A stretch of DNA of 64,000 bases from Marinobacterium iners DSM 11526 (GCF_900107855.1 NZ_FNRJ01000005.1:124001-188000), one strand, 5' to 3'. Shown: positions 1 to 7,498, counted from the stretch's first letter. Translations and numbers: made by a program. Notes: a model not told the origin generated them from the sequence alone.

Positions 1-4
1 AGAA

Positions 5-1108
5 ATGAAAAAGTTACTTCAAGAAACACTTGAAGTCATCGATGGTTGGGAAGTGATTGATGTTGATAGACGATTTATTGCCAGTCTAGATAATCTGGAA
101 AGGAGAAAGCCCGACTTGCATGCTAAATTTAAAGGCCAAGATGTTGTTTTCGAGATACAGATAAGAAGCGAAGATCCGACCGTTATAGTAAAACGTAAAG
201 CCTTTTACAAAAAACAAGGAATGAAGCTGGTTTGGTTAAGTTCTGAAAGCTCGGAGTTAGTTTCTGAAACATACAAAACCAATGCATTGGAAATGAAGCA
301 AGTCCAAAAAGACATTGCCTTTGCAAATAGAGGAAATATTTTTTTCTTTAATGGTAGGCTCTCCAAGATCTCTAAAACCTATAATGTTCTTAAATTGATG
401 GCAAAGTACATAGACTCAACCATCATTGATGGGTTAATTAAATGTAGATGGAATGATAAGATTATCTCATTTGAAGACGTTAATTTTAAAGATGGCGCTG
501 CATTCTATTATGACTTCATATCTGCTGATGATGGTAATAGACAGGAGCTGGAGTTACAGGGAAAAAGATTTGTGGCTGAGAATATATCTTCATGGCAATG
601 TAGAACGTGGGAAGATTTCTTGGTTAATGTTAAAAAAGGATGGCCTTTTGTAGAAATCACTCGCAATAGTGAATGGCTGTATCAAGTATACAAGGAAGAC
701 TACAATGATAGAGTCCTCAGGTTAAAGAAAACAATCATCAAAATTTTATTAGACAAAAAGAACGATATAAGACGATGGAATCGTTGTGCAAGGCAGTTAG
801 GTAATAACGATTTTGGCATTTCACCCAATGTACAGTTAAATGTTATTGCAAGCTTGCTAGTCATATCTGGATACCCAGTCATGAAAAACACTGGACCAGT
901 AAGAGCTGCACATAACTTCTATGATCATCCCTCTTTTCATTCATACTTTAATTTGTTTTTGTTAATTTTAAATAACAGCCCATATAAAGAGATGATCATA
1001 AATGATGATACAATGTCTGACAGACTAAGAAAAGACTTTTCACATATTGAGCAAAAAACAGACTTTCATGAATTTATGAGCTGGTTTTTGTCTGAGCCAA
1101 AATTATGA
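5..1108 (+). CDS. DUF6035-like/CoiA-like putative nuclease, probably 5'-truncated by the window edge
   Basis: A 367-residue protein from the first visible ATG; the frame is open to the window edge, so the true start is probably upstream. Residues about 35-75 contain a PD...(E)IQIR core followed by an R...Y..QG..LVWL stretch. That is the arrangement of the restriction-like fold in CoiA-type and DUF6035 proteins. These families often have an N-terminal cysteine-rich segment, which would lie off the window if present. The gene is AT-rich compared with the repA/traI genes downstream, which suggests separate acquisition. Substrate and role are unknown; a defence or DNA-processing role is only an inference. 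Confidence 0.5.
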   Translation: MKKLLQETLEVIDGWEVIDVDRRFIASLDNLERRKPDLHAKFKGQDVVFEIQIRSEDPTVIVKRKAFYKKQGMKLVWLSSESSELVSETYKTNALEMKQVQKDIAFANRGNIFFFNGRLSKISKTYNVLKLMAKYIDSTIIDGLIKCRWNDKIISFEDVNFKDGAAFYYDFISADDGNRQELELQGKRFVAENISSWQCRTWEDFLVNVKKGWPFVEITRNSEWLYQVYKEDYNDRVLRLKKTIIKILLDKKNDIRRWNRCARQLGNNDFGISPNVQLNVIASLLVISGYPVMKNTGPVRAAHNFYDHPSFHSYFNLFLLILNNSPYKEMIINDDTMSDRLRKDFSHIEQKTDFHEFMSWFLSEPKL

Positions 1109-1278
1109 TGAAGGGAGATGCTTTTGGGATCTCAGCGGCCCTTTAGATAAATCAGTCTTTGAGCTAGAGATTTAACAATTAGACCACGACAAAATATCCA
1201 CGGTATAACCCTCCTCGAAATACACTTAACCCTGCCTGTCATCTCCAACAGACTATGATGTTTATATTCTGGTGGTGC

Positions 1279-1295
1279 ATTTTAGCCGCTAAAAT
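1279..1295. promoter_or_regulatory. KorB operator-like palindrome 1
   Basis: The sequence ATTTTAGCCGCTAAAAT is a 17-bp inverted repeat around one base. It contains the exact 13-bp IncP KorB operator TTTAGCSGCTAAA at 1281-1293. It lies about 350 bp upstream of the rep operon. No korB gene is present in the window. Confidence 0.75.
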
Positions 1296-1428
1296 TATGT
1301 CGGCTGTTTTTTGAGCAAGTTCCTGCCGACAAAGCATGCAGCTTGGCGTGCCAAACCTTACTTTGTTGTGCCAGTCAGTACAATCTTTGTTTATTTTTAG
1401 CATGTTCATTCTTATTGTTTTTGAGAGA

Positions 1429-1443
1429 TTTTAGCGGCTAAAA
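1429..1443. promoter_or_regulatory. KorB operator-like palindrome 2
   Basis: TTTTAGCGGCTAAAA again contains the exact KorB consensus (1430-1442), with the central base in the opposite sense to the first site. The two sites are 149 bp apart. Confidence 0.75.
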
Positions 1444-1493
1444 ATAATGTGCCGCTTTATTCTTTAGTGCTCGCGTTTGTTTTTATTTGGAAA

Positions 1494-1505
1494 GTTTAGC
1501 TTAAC
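1494..1505. promoter_or_regulatory. possible degenerate KorA operator
   Basis: GTTTAGCTTAAC differs at one position from the IncP KorA operator GTTTAGCTAAAC. Its position between the KorB boxes and the rep operon fits the RK2 trfA promoter layout, but one mismatch breaks the palindrome. Low confidence. Confidence 0.35.
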
Positions 1506-1642
1506 TTTTTATGCCTTTTTATTTTTTGTTTTTCGATATATCGGAATTAATTTTAAAGGTGAAAAATTAATTTTGTTTTTTATTTAAAAAATTATTTTTG
1601 TTGTTAGTATTAAAGTATCTTCTGGTCTTGGGAGGCAATTAA

Positions 1643-1888
1643 ATGCAAGCAATGGCACATAAAACACTTATTAATAGAAAAGTACTTCTGGAAATGATCC
1701 CGCTTTCAGCACGGACAATCTACAACATGGAGCAGCGCGGTGAATTTCCACGCCGTATTGCACTAACCAGCAGAAATGTTGCCTGGGACCTGGCAGAGGT
1801 TGAGAAGTGGATTGAAGAGCGGAAGTCATCTGGCCTTCAGGCTATGCGGCCTGGTTATTTCATGGGAGGCCAACGCTGTGGCTCTTGA
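1643..1888 (+). CDS. AlpA-like small helix-turn-helix regulator, first gene of the rep operon
   Basis: An 81-residue protein. Residues about 13-60 read as an AlpA/MerR-like winged HTH: LLEMIPLSARTIYNME followed by GEFPRRI and NVAWDLAEVEKWIEER, the usual pattern of phage AlpA-type activators and plasmid copy regulators. The ATG has GGAGG seven bases upstream. The end overlaps the GTG start of repA, implying translational coupling. In RSF1010 the equivalent position is held by the small repressor RepF, which is unrelated in sequence as far as I can see. The likely role is control of the repA-repC operon (inference). Confidence 0.7.
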   Translation: MQAMAHKTLINRKVLLEMIPLSARTIYNMEQRGEFPRRIALTSRNVAWDLAEVEKWIEERKSSGLQAMRPGYFMGGQRCGS

Positions 1889-2729
1889 TCTCATGTCTGC
1901 ATTTACCGAAACGCCGCTGCCTATTGATTACGTATTGCCTAATATGGCTGCGGGAACCGTAGGGGCCATTGTTTCACCTGGTGGAGCAGGCAAGTCCATG
2001 CTGGCTCTTCAATTGGCGGCACAGATAGCTGGAGGGCCTGACTTGCTGGGCATTGGTGAGCTAGTCACCGGCTCTGTGGCCTATCTACCTGCCGAAGACC
2101 CGACAGCGGCTATCCATCACCGATTGCACGTTCTGGGAGCACACCTCTCGCCCATACAACAACAAGCAGTAGCCCATGGTTTGCTTATTGAGCCACTGAT
2201 TGGCAGGTGCCCCGACATTATGTCTTCAGCGTGGTTTGACGGACTCAGGAAGGTTGCAGAGGGTAGACGCTTGCTGATTCTGGATACACTGCGGCGCTTT
2301 CACATCGAAGAAGAGAACGCCAGCGGGCCTATGGCGCAGGTAATAGGTCGAATGGAGGCCATTGCCGCTGAAACGGGCTGCTCCATCGTGTTTCTGCATC
2401 ACTCCAGCAAGGGAGCGGCCATGATGGGGAATGGCGACCAACAGCAAGCCAGCAGGGGCTCGTCAGTGTTAGTCGATAATATCCGTTGGCAAGCCTATCT
2501 TGCCGGCATGACAGCCGGAGAAGCCGAAGAATGGGGCGTGGATGCTAACCAGCGGAGGTACTTTGTCCGTTTTGGTGTGAGTAAAGCGAATTACGGTGAG
2601 CCATTCTCGGAACGCTGGTTTAGACGGCATGAAGGTGGTGTGCTCAAACCCGCCATTCTGGAGCGCCAAAAGCGGCAGCAGTTTGTGAAGCCGAAAGCAG
2701 TGGTAGGGCTTGGTGATGACAATTGGTAA
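1878..2729 (+). CDS. repA: RSF1010-type RepA replicative helicase
   Basis: A hexameric RecA-fold DNA helicase of IncQ replicons that opens the plasmid origin. The stretch from DYVLPNM through the Walker A SPGGAGKS (about residues 33-40), AGGPDLL, YLPAEDP, Walker B LLILDTLRRFH, FLHHSSKGAAM and SSVLVDNIRWQ follows RSF1010 RepA almost segment for segment. The GTG at 1878 was chosen because GGGAGG (1864-1869) lies 8 bases upstream and the resulting 283 residues match the roughly 279 of RSF1010 RepA; an ATG at 1893 is the alternative. It overlaps the upstream HTH gene by 11 bases and the downstream initiator by 14 bases. Confidence 0.93.
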   Translation: MALDLMSAFTETPLPIDYVLPNMAAGTVGAIVSPGGAGKSMLALQLAAQIAGGPDLLGIGELVTGSVAYLPAEDPTAAIHHRLHVLGAHLSPIQQQAVAHGLLIEPLIGRCPDIMSSAWFDGLRKVAEGRRLLILDTLRRFHIEEENASGPMAQVIGRMEAIAAETGCSIVFLHHSSKGAAMMGNGDQQQASRGSSVLVDNIRWQAYLAGMTAGEAEEWGVDANQRRYFVRFGVSKANYGEPFSERWFRRHEGGVLKPAILERQKRQQFVKPKAVVGLGDDNW

Positions 2730-3471
2730 CAAGGTCACTCCCACCAGCACTGCATTACAGGCGCGTGTGATGATCTATCAGCCCACTCAGCGTCCCCGAG
2801 AACGCAAGGGACAATGGATGGACACCTGCTTTGGTCGCTGTCGAGTCACCGGCAGGCTCGGACAGCGCCATGCCGACCTTGTGGAATCCATGCTGTACGT
2901 TGCCGAGCGGAAGCGGGATGTGTCGGATGGCGGAGTGGAGCTTCTGGTAGACCCTGCGAAGCTTCGTCGGACAATGTCCGATCATCAATACAGCCTTACC
3001 CAGATTGAGAAGCTGTTGGCTGAACTGCGGGCGGCGACCATCAATATAGAGACGCCGCAGTTTGATTTTCCCATTATCGGTGGCCTGATCGATCATGTCA
3101 TACCCTCGCCAATGACTCGCCTGGATCCCCTGACGCGGGGGGAACGTAATTTGTGGCGTGTTCGGCTGGGAGTGGCTCTGGTTATGTTGCTAGAGCATGA
3201 CTTATCTCTTCACTATCAGCCAGCACCTATCACCAGGCTTAAGCATGGGATCAGTCAAGCAGTCGCTCGCCATGTGCTGACCCATAAGCATGCCCCAGCC
3301 GGAGGCTGGCATATGGATACCCTGATCCGTGCCGTGTGCGGTGATGATGTCGCTGGCCAGGCCATGCGTGATGGGCGCAGACGGCTGAGACTCGATGCTA
3401 CTGGGCTGGCCACATTGGGGATAGAAATCACTGATGAAAACAGAGTAACGCGTGGCACAGCCGCCCGATAG
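2716..3471 (+). CDS. RepC-like plasmid replication initiator
   Basis: A 251-residue protein directly downstream of, and overlapping, repA, in the position of RSF1010 repC. Weak similarity to winged-helix Rep initiators is visible (LTRGERNLWRVRLGVALVMLL, LHYQPAPITRLKHGISQAVARHVLTH, then a C-terminal RAVCG...RRRLRLDA stretch). The ATG at 2716 was chosen because AGGG lies about 7 bases upstream; in-frame TTG and GTG codons lie just before it. The final codons, including the stop, form the first of four 21-bp iterons, so this protein probably binds the DNA repeats that encode its own C-terminus. Assignment rests on context more than on sequence. Confidence 0.65.
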   Translation: MTIGNKVTPTSTALQARVMIYQPTQRPRERKGQWMDTCFGRCRVTGRLGQRHADLVESMLYVAERKRDVSDGGVELLVDPAKLRRTMSDHQYSLTQIEKLLAELRAATINIETPQFDFPIIGGLIDHVIPSPMTRLDPLTRGERNLWRVRLGVALVMLLEHDLSLHYQPAPITRLKHGISQAVARHVLTHKHAPAGGWHMDTLIRAVCGDDVAGQAMRDGRRRLRLDATGLATLGIEITDENRVTRGTAAR

Positions 3472-3534
3472 CGTGGTACAGCCGCCCGAGGGCGTGGCAC
3501 AACCGCCCGAAAGCGTGGCACACCCGCCCGATTT
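3451..3534 (+). repeat. four tandem 21-bp iterons (candidate oriV)
   Basis: Four head-to-tail copies start at 3451, 3472, 3493 and 3514 with the shared core CGTGGYACANCCGCCCGA and a variable 3-base tail. The first copy contains the last codons and stop of the initiator gene. A partial fifth copy (CGGCATAACCGCCCG) lies at 3580-3594 within a small GGCGG/CCGCC stem. Direct repeats of about 20-22 bp are the initiator-binding sites of IncQ origins, so this is the best candidate for oriV. Confidence 0.8.
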
Positions 3535-3646
3535 TTTGCCGTTTTAGCAGGATCTTCAAGATCTCTCAGGATATTCAGGCGGCATAACCGCCCGCTTTAT
3601 GCGAGCGTTTACACTTTAAGGAAAAAAGCTCTGCCGAGCTTTATTA

Positions 3647-3663
3647 AACGGCCTGCGGCCGTT
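3647..3663. repeat. short perfect stem-loop in the origin region
   Basis: AACGGCC-TGC-GGCCGTT has perfect 7-bp arms and a 3-base loop. It lies about 110 bp beyond the iterons. IncQ origins carry hairpin single-strand initiation sites near oriV, so such a role is possible, but no primase gene of that type was recognised in the window. Confidence 0.35.
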
Positions 3664-3743
3664 GGTTTAACGCCAGGAGGTAAATGGCCCATACGGCTCA
3701 GTAACTCTTATTCCTTGGCGTTCAACCCGACCGAAGGGAGGAA

Positions 3744-3839
3744 ATGATCAAGACACTTCGGTGTGTTGTTGCGTATGTAGATGCTGAAAGTGTCAATGAA
3801 ACGGGTTTTTACAAACTTTATGCTCATTTAACTTATTAA
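3744..3839 (+). CDS. 31-residue small ORF with strong ribosome-binding site
   Basis: ATG at 3744 is preceded by AAGGGAGGAA and opens a 31-codon frame ending in TAA at 3837-3839, starting MIKTLRCVVAYVDAE. A second tiny frame with GGAGG (MAHTAQ, starting about 3684) lies just upstream. No family was recognised. Either a small protein or a translated leader in the origin region; the main evidence is the ribosome-binding site. Confidence 0.3.
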   Translation: MIKTLRCVVAYVDAESVNETGFYKLYAHLTY

Positions 3840-3886
3840 AACTTAAGGGTTTTGTTTTTCTTCTGCACACGGCATCCCCGTTTTGT

Positions 3887-3934
3887 TGACATTTGAGGGG
3901 CGCAAGCTCCGGACTTTATTGGCATATGAGGAGC
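3887..3934 (+). repeat. RK2-type iteron plus degenerate copy
   Basis: TGACATTTGAGGGGC at 3887-3901 matches the IncP/RK2 oriV iteron (TGACACTTGAGGGGC, with the TTGACATTTGAGGGGC variant also known in RK2). A weaker copy, TGGCATATGAGGAGC, lies at 3920-3934. No trfA was seen, so this is probably a relic of an IncP origin beside the IncQ-like iterons. Confidence 0.6.
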
Positions 3935-4000
3935 GGTGACCTGAGTAAATAAGGATACCGGGTGGAAAGCTGTGTATTCCAGTGTGCAGAACACAATAAC

Positions 4001-4053
4001 AGCGCTACAGGAAAACGCTGTGAGAGCGCTATTTTACCGCTGTTGGAGCGCTA
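4001..4053. repeat. spaced AGCGCTA repeats upstream of oriT
   Basis: AGCGCTA occurs at 4001-4007, 4025-4031 and 4047-4053, spaced 24 and 22 bp, and AGCGCT recurs at 4290-4295 inside oriT. An ACAGCG/CGCTGT inverted repeat spans 4000-4021. About two-turn spacing on one DNA face suggests a protein-binding array, possibly for a relaxosome accessory protein or repressor (inference). Confidence 0.4.
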
Positions 4054-4180
4054 CTGGATCGCTATAAATGCCGAGTTAACTGTGCATTCAGGCTGCTATG
4101 GCAGGAATACACAGCAAAAAACAGATGAAAACAAAGAAAAGCAGAGAAATGCACAGGGCATACACACAAAAACGAATGCT

Positions 4181-4300
4181 GAGGTGCGGGCAGGATGTGT
4201 GAAGTAGTCCCACCATGCAAGCATGGCGGAGCCTCTTCACTGGCCCTTATTCGCACCTGCGGTGCTCAACGTTCATCCTGCCCTGCTATAGCGCTTTGCT
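4181..4300 (-). other. oriT: origin of transfer, IncP/RP4 type
   Basis: Read on the minus strand this segment follows RP4 oriT closely: GTTGAGCACCG.AGGTGCGAATAAGGG, CAGTGAAG, a small hairpin, then CTACTTCAC and the nic core ATCCTG^CCCG. Nicking is predicted on the minus strand between the complements of 4191 and 4190. A 10-bp perfect inverted repeat (GGGCAGGATG at 4188-4197, CATCCTGCCC at 4274-4283) and a CCATGC-AA-GCATGG hairpin (4213-4226) are visible. It lies directly upstream of traJ, as in RP4. Confidence 0.88.
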
Positions 4301-4324
4301 GGCAACTACAAAGAGGACATCAAG

Positions 4325-4699
4325 ATGGAGGCACAGGAAAACAAAACAACCAGGAAGAGCTGTACCCCGATCAAGGTGTATTGCCTGCCGGAAGAAAGAG
4401 CTGTGATTGAGGAAAACGCCAGGAGGGCGGGATTGAGTGCGTCAACCTACCTGCGGGAGGTGGGGCAGGGTTATCAGATACAGGGAGTAACCGATGCCGA
4501 GCAGGTGCGCGAGCTGGTCAGGGTAAATGGTGATTTGGGCCGTCTGGGTGGGCTGTTAAAACTCTGGCTGATGAATGATGCCAAGGTGGCTGCGTTTGGA
4601 CCCAATACGATACTGGCGCTTCTGCAGCGTATCGAAACGAATCAGGAACGAATGAGCCACCTCATGGAGTTCATTCTTCGGCCAAGGGCCGAATCATGA
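4325..4699 (+). CDS. traJ: TraJ oriT-recognition protein (relaxosome)
   Basis: A 124-residue ribbon-helix-helix-type protein matching RP4 TraJ in size and order: PIKVYCLPEER, IEENARRAGLS.STYLREVGQGY, VRELVRVNGDLGRLGGLLKLWL, ILALLQRIE, ending RPRAES. TraJ binds the oriT inverted repeat and loads the TraI relaxase at nic. AGAGGA lies upstream of the ATG. The stop overlaps the traI start (ATGA), so the two are translationally coupled. It sits immediately downstream of the matching oriT. Confidence 0.95.
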   Translation: MEAQENKTTRKSCTPIKVYCLPEERAVIEENARRAGLSASTYLREVGQGYQIQGVTDAEQVRELVRVNGDLGRLGGLLKLWLMNDAKVAAFGPNTILALLQRIETNQERMSHLMEFILRPRAES

Positions 4700-6474
4700 T
4701 TGCCAAACACGTTGCCATGCGCTCACAGGGAAAATCCGACTTTGCCGGGCTGGTGAATTACATCACCGACAAACAGAGCAAGGAGCATCGGCTGGGCCAG
4801 GTGCGGTTGACCAATTGCGAGGCGCAGTCTGTGCGGGATGCCATTAGCGAAGTACTGGCAACCCAGTTTGCCAATACCAGGGCAAAGAGTGACAAGACGT
4901 ATCATCTGATTGTCAGCTTTCGGCCCGGTGAGCAGGTAGATGCCAAAACCCTGGCCGACATTGAAGACCGCATTTGTGAAGGGTTGGGTTTTGGTGAGCA
5001 TCAGCGCATCAGTGCCGTTCACAACGACACTGACAATCTGCATGTTCATATCGCCATCAACAAGATCCATCCCAAGCATAACACCATTTATGAGCCCTAC
5101 TACTCACACCGAGCATTGGCTGAGCTTTGTGGTGCCATGGAGCAGGACTACGGGTTGCAGCAGGATAACCATATGCCGCGCCGGCAGGGTGCCGAGGCCC
5201 GGGCGGCAGACATGGAGCGGCATGCGGGCATTGAAAGCCTGATTGGCTGGATAAAGCGCGAGTGTCTGGACGAGCTGAAAGCGGCGCAGTCCTGGAGCCA
5301 GCTGCACCAGGTGATGAGTGCTAATGGTCTGGAACTTAAAGCACGGAGCAACGGACTGGTTGTGGTTGCCAGCAATGACGTAATGGTAAAAGCCAGCACC
5401 CTGGGGCGGGATTTTTCCAAGCCGAAGCTGGAAGCACGTTTCGGACCGTTTGAGCCAGGGCAAACGCAACAGGCCAGCCCCCGCCGAATGTACCGTAAAG
5501 AGCCGGTGCGGCTGCGGGTAAATACCACCGAACTTTACGCCAAATACAAGGCTGAGCAGGCGACAGCAACGGCTAACAAAACAGCGGCCCTGGAAGCGGC
5601 TCGGCAGCAGAAAGACCGAAGGATTGGGCACGCCAAGGTCAAAGGCAAAGCGAGGCGGGCAGCCATAAAACTGACCGGCAGTAGCAAACTGACCAAGAAG
5701 CTGCTTTATGCACAAGCCAGCAGTGCCTTGAAAGCCGACATTGATGCCATCCAGAAACAGTACCGGGAAGAGCGCACGGCCATTTATGAAGCCAACGCTC
5801 GGCGTACCTGGGCCGACTGGCTCAAGCAGAAGGCCCAACAAGGCGACACCGAGGCGCTGGCTGCGCTGCGGGCCAGAGAGGCTGCTCAGGGCCTTAAGGG
5901 CAACACGCTCAGGGGAGAAGGGCAGACCAAGCCCGGCTATACGCCGGTGATCGACAACATCACCAAGAAAGGCACCATCATTTATCGGGCTGGCTCCAGC
6001 GCTGTACGCGACGACGGCGACCGGTTGCAGGTATCCAGAGAGTCTGGCCAGGCGGCTGTGCAGAGTGCGCTCAGAATGGCGATGGAGCGCTATGGCAACC
6101 GCATTACTGTGAACGGCTCGCCGGAGTTTAAGGCAAGGGTGATCCGTGCGGCTGTGGATGGGCAGTTACCGGTTACGTTTGCAGATCCCGGCCTGGAACA
6201 ACGCCGCCAGTCGTTGGCCAGGGGCCAGAGCAAAACCGATGCCAAAGCTCGAAGCAGACGCGCCGGAGTGCCACCAATCGGCCAGTGTCCGCCATCAATA
6301 CGCCGTAACCAGTTGCAAGCCTTATCTCAGCTTGATGCATTGAGCTTTGAGCAACGCGCAAGCAGAGCGGCCATTCAGCCAAAACCAAGTGAGCAGGAGC
6401 AGCGCAAGGCCAGGCTACGAGCACAAATGGACGCCAAGAAAGCGAAAAGACAAAAGAAGGGGCGGTCACTGTAG
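4696..6474 (+). CDS. traI: TraI relaxase, MOBP/IncP type
   Basis: A DNA relaxase that cuts oriT at nic and stays bound to the 5' end. The N-terminus MIAKHV.MRS..KSDFAGLVNYIT places the catalytic tyrosine at residue 22, as in RP4 TraI. Motif III HNDTDNLHVHIAINKIHP carries the metal-binding histidines. ESLIGWIKRECL, KASTLGRDFSKPKLEARFG, IRRAAIKL-like RRAAIKLTGS and TKKGTIIYRAG...VRDDGDRLQV also follow RP4. Length is 592 residues against about 730 in RP4, with the C-terminal part shorter. It is encoded in one unit with traJ; no traH or traK was recognised. Confidence 0.95.
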   Translation: MIAKHVAMRSQGKSDFAGLVNYITDKQSKEHRLGQVRLTNCEAQSVRDAISEVLATQFANTRAKSDKTYHLIVSFRPGEQVDAKTLADIEDRICEGLGFGEHQRISAVHNDTDNLHVHIAINKIHPKHNTIYEPYYSHRALAELCGAMEQDYGLQQDNHMPRRQGAEARAADMERHAGIESLIGWIKRECLDELKAAQSWSQLHQVMSANGLELKARSNGLVVVASNDVMVKASTLGRDFSKPKLEARFGPFEPGQTQQASPRRMYRKEPVRLRVNTTELYAKYKAEQATATANKTAALEAARQQKDRRIGHAKVKGKARRAAIKLTGSSKLTKKLLYAQASSALKADIDAIQKQYREERTAIYEANARRTWADWLKQKAQQGDTEALAALRAREAAQGLKGNTLRGEGQTKPGYTPVIDNITKKGTIIYRAGSSAVRDDGDRLQVSRESGQAAVQSALRMAMERYGNRITVNGSPEFKARVIRAAVDGQLPVTFADPGLEQRRQSLARGQSKTDAKARSRRAGVPPIGQCPPSIRRNQLQALSQLDALSFEQRASRAAIQPKPSEQEQRKARLRAQMDAKKAKRQKKGRSL

Positions 6475-6727
6475 CACCTTCTTTATTAACCCTCGGGAAG
6501 CCTAACCGTTCCCCAGGACAATGACACCGATGTTCAACAACTATGCGGCCGCGCGTTCTAACGGTGTCGCGCAGGTCGGACGCCGGGATAGTAAGTGACA
6601 AGCTATCTCAGTAGAGGTCCACATTCACCGCTGATTTTCAGCAGGGGTAGCGATCACCATCATTCTGGTAGCTCGCTACAGGTTGGTGGGTGCAACTTGG
6701 TCACGACAACACTAAGAGCACTCAATC
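6475..6727 (+). other. intergenic gap between traI and trbJ
   Basis: This 253-bp segment joins the relaxase unit to the trb fragment. In RK2 these regions are far apart, so this is probably a deletion junction. A 25-codon frame (MTPMFNNYAAARSNGVAQVG...) runs from about 6522 to 6599, but no family was recognised and it is not called as a gene. Confidence 0.4.
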
Positions 6728-7498
6728 ATGCAAAGAGAACCAATTTTAGCGGCTAAAATGGCTGCGCTCGCTTTTTCAGTCGCCCTGATCACTCCTGTGC
6801 CCGTGCAGGCGGGTATTCCCGTAGTGGATAGCACCAACCTGGCGCAGAACACCATGTCGGCGATGGAGGCCGTTGCGCAGACCCTGAAGCAGATTCAGCA
6901 ATACCAGACCCAGCTGCAGCAGTACGAAAACCAGCTGCAAAACACCATGGCTCCGGCTGCTTACATCTGGGATCAGGCTCAAACCACCATCAATGACCTG
7001 GTTCAGGCAACCAATACTCTTCAGCATTACAAAAATCAGCTTGGCAGCCTGGATGCCTATCTGGGCAAGTTTCAGGATGTGGCCTATTACCGGGGATCTC
7101 CTTGTTTTAATGGTTCTGGCGGCTGCACGCAGAGTGAAATGGCGGCAATGGAAGAAAACCGCCGCCTGGCGTCTGAGTCGCAAAAGAAAGCCAACGACGC
7201 ATTGTTCAGAGGGCTGGATCAGCAGCAAGACAACCTGCAGACAGACGCGCGGCAGCTACAGCGTCTGCAATCTGCTGCCCAGGGTGCAGACGGACAGCTG
7301 GCGGCCATCGGCTATGCCAACCAGCTCGCCAGCAACCAGGCCAACCAGCTCCTGCAAATCCGTAGCCTGCTGATTGCTCAGCAGAACGCTGAAGCCACAC
7401 AACGTGCAGCGGAAATGGATGCTCATGCCAGAGGCGAAGCGCGAGAGAAACAGCTTCGAACCTGGAGTTATCAACCCAGCTCAGCAGATCGTTACTAA
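6728..7498 (+). CDS. trbJ: TrbJ conjugal transfer protein (VirB5-like)
   Basis: A periplasmic, minor-pilin-like component of the IncP mating-pair apparatus. The 256 residues start with a signal peptide (hydrophobic core about 10-26, cleavage near VQAG). This is followed by the TrbJ hallmark GIPVVDSTNLAQNTMSAMEAVAQTLKQIQQYQTQLQQYENQL and long glutamine-rich coiled coils. A CFNGSGGC pair of cysteines lies near residue 125. The ATG has only a weak AAGAG upstream. A KorB operator lies inside the signal-peptide codons. The C-terminus RTWSYQPSSADRY is closely matched by the end of TrbK. Confidence 0.92.
   Translation: MQREPILAAKMAALAFSVALITPVPVQAGIPVVDSTNLAQNTMSAMEAVAQTLKQIQQYQTQLQQYENQLQNTMAPAAYIWDQAQTTINDLVQATNTLQHYKNQLGSLDAYLGKFQDVAYYRGSPCFNGSGGCTQSEMAAMEENRRLASESQKKANDALFRGLDQQQDNLQTDARQLQRLQSAAQGADGQLAAIGYANQLASNQANQLLQIRSLLIAQQNAEATQRAAEMDAHARGEAREKQLRTWSYQPSSADRY
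6743..6759. promoter_or_regulatory. KorB operator-like palindrome 3, inside trbJ
   Basis: ATTTTAGCGGCTAAAAT lies 15 bases into trbJ and encodes part of its signal peptide. It contains the exact KorB consensus at 6745-6757 and has the same 17-bp extended palindrome as site 1. Confidence 0.72.

Larger units (their letters stand above)
1109..1642. promoter_or_regulatory. intergenic control region upstream of the rep operon
   Basis: This 534-bp non-coding stretch holds two KorB-type operators, one KorA-like half-degenerate operator and a very AT-rich block from about 1500 to 1620. It ends in a strong ribosome-binding site (GGAGG at 1631-1635) before the rep operon. The arrangement recalls the RK2 trfA promoter, where KorA and KorB co-repress replication genes. 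No gene was recognised inside it. Confidence 0.6.

Noticed and set aside
3255-3521. Antisense frame with repeated Pro/Arg/Ala pattern
   Set aside because: The repetitive product is simply the iterons read on the opposite strand.
3451-3534. Possible CRISPR array
   Set aside because: Repeats are contiguous 21-bp units without spacers and sit at a plasmid initiator gene, so they are iterons.
3962-4207. 81-codon frame between the origin region and oriT
   Set aside because: No good ribosome-binding site, composition dominated by the AGCGCTA repeats, and the end runs into the oriT core.
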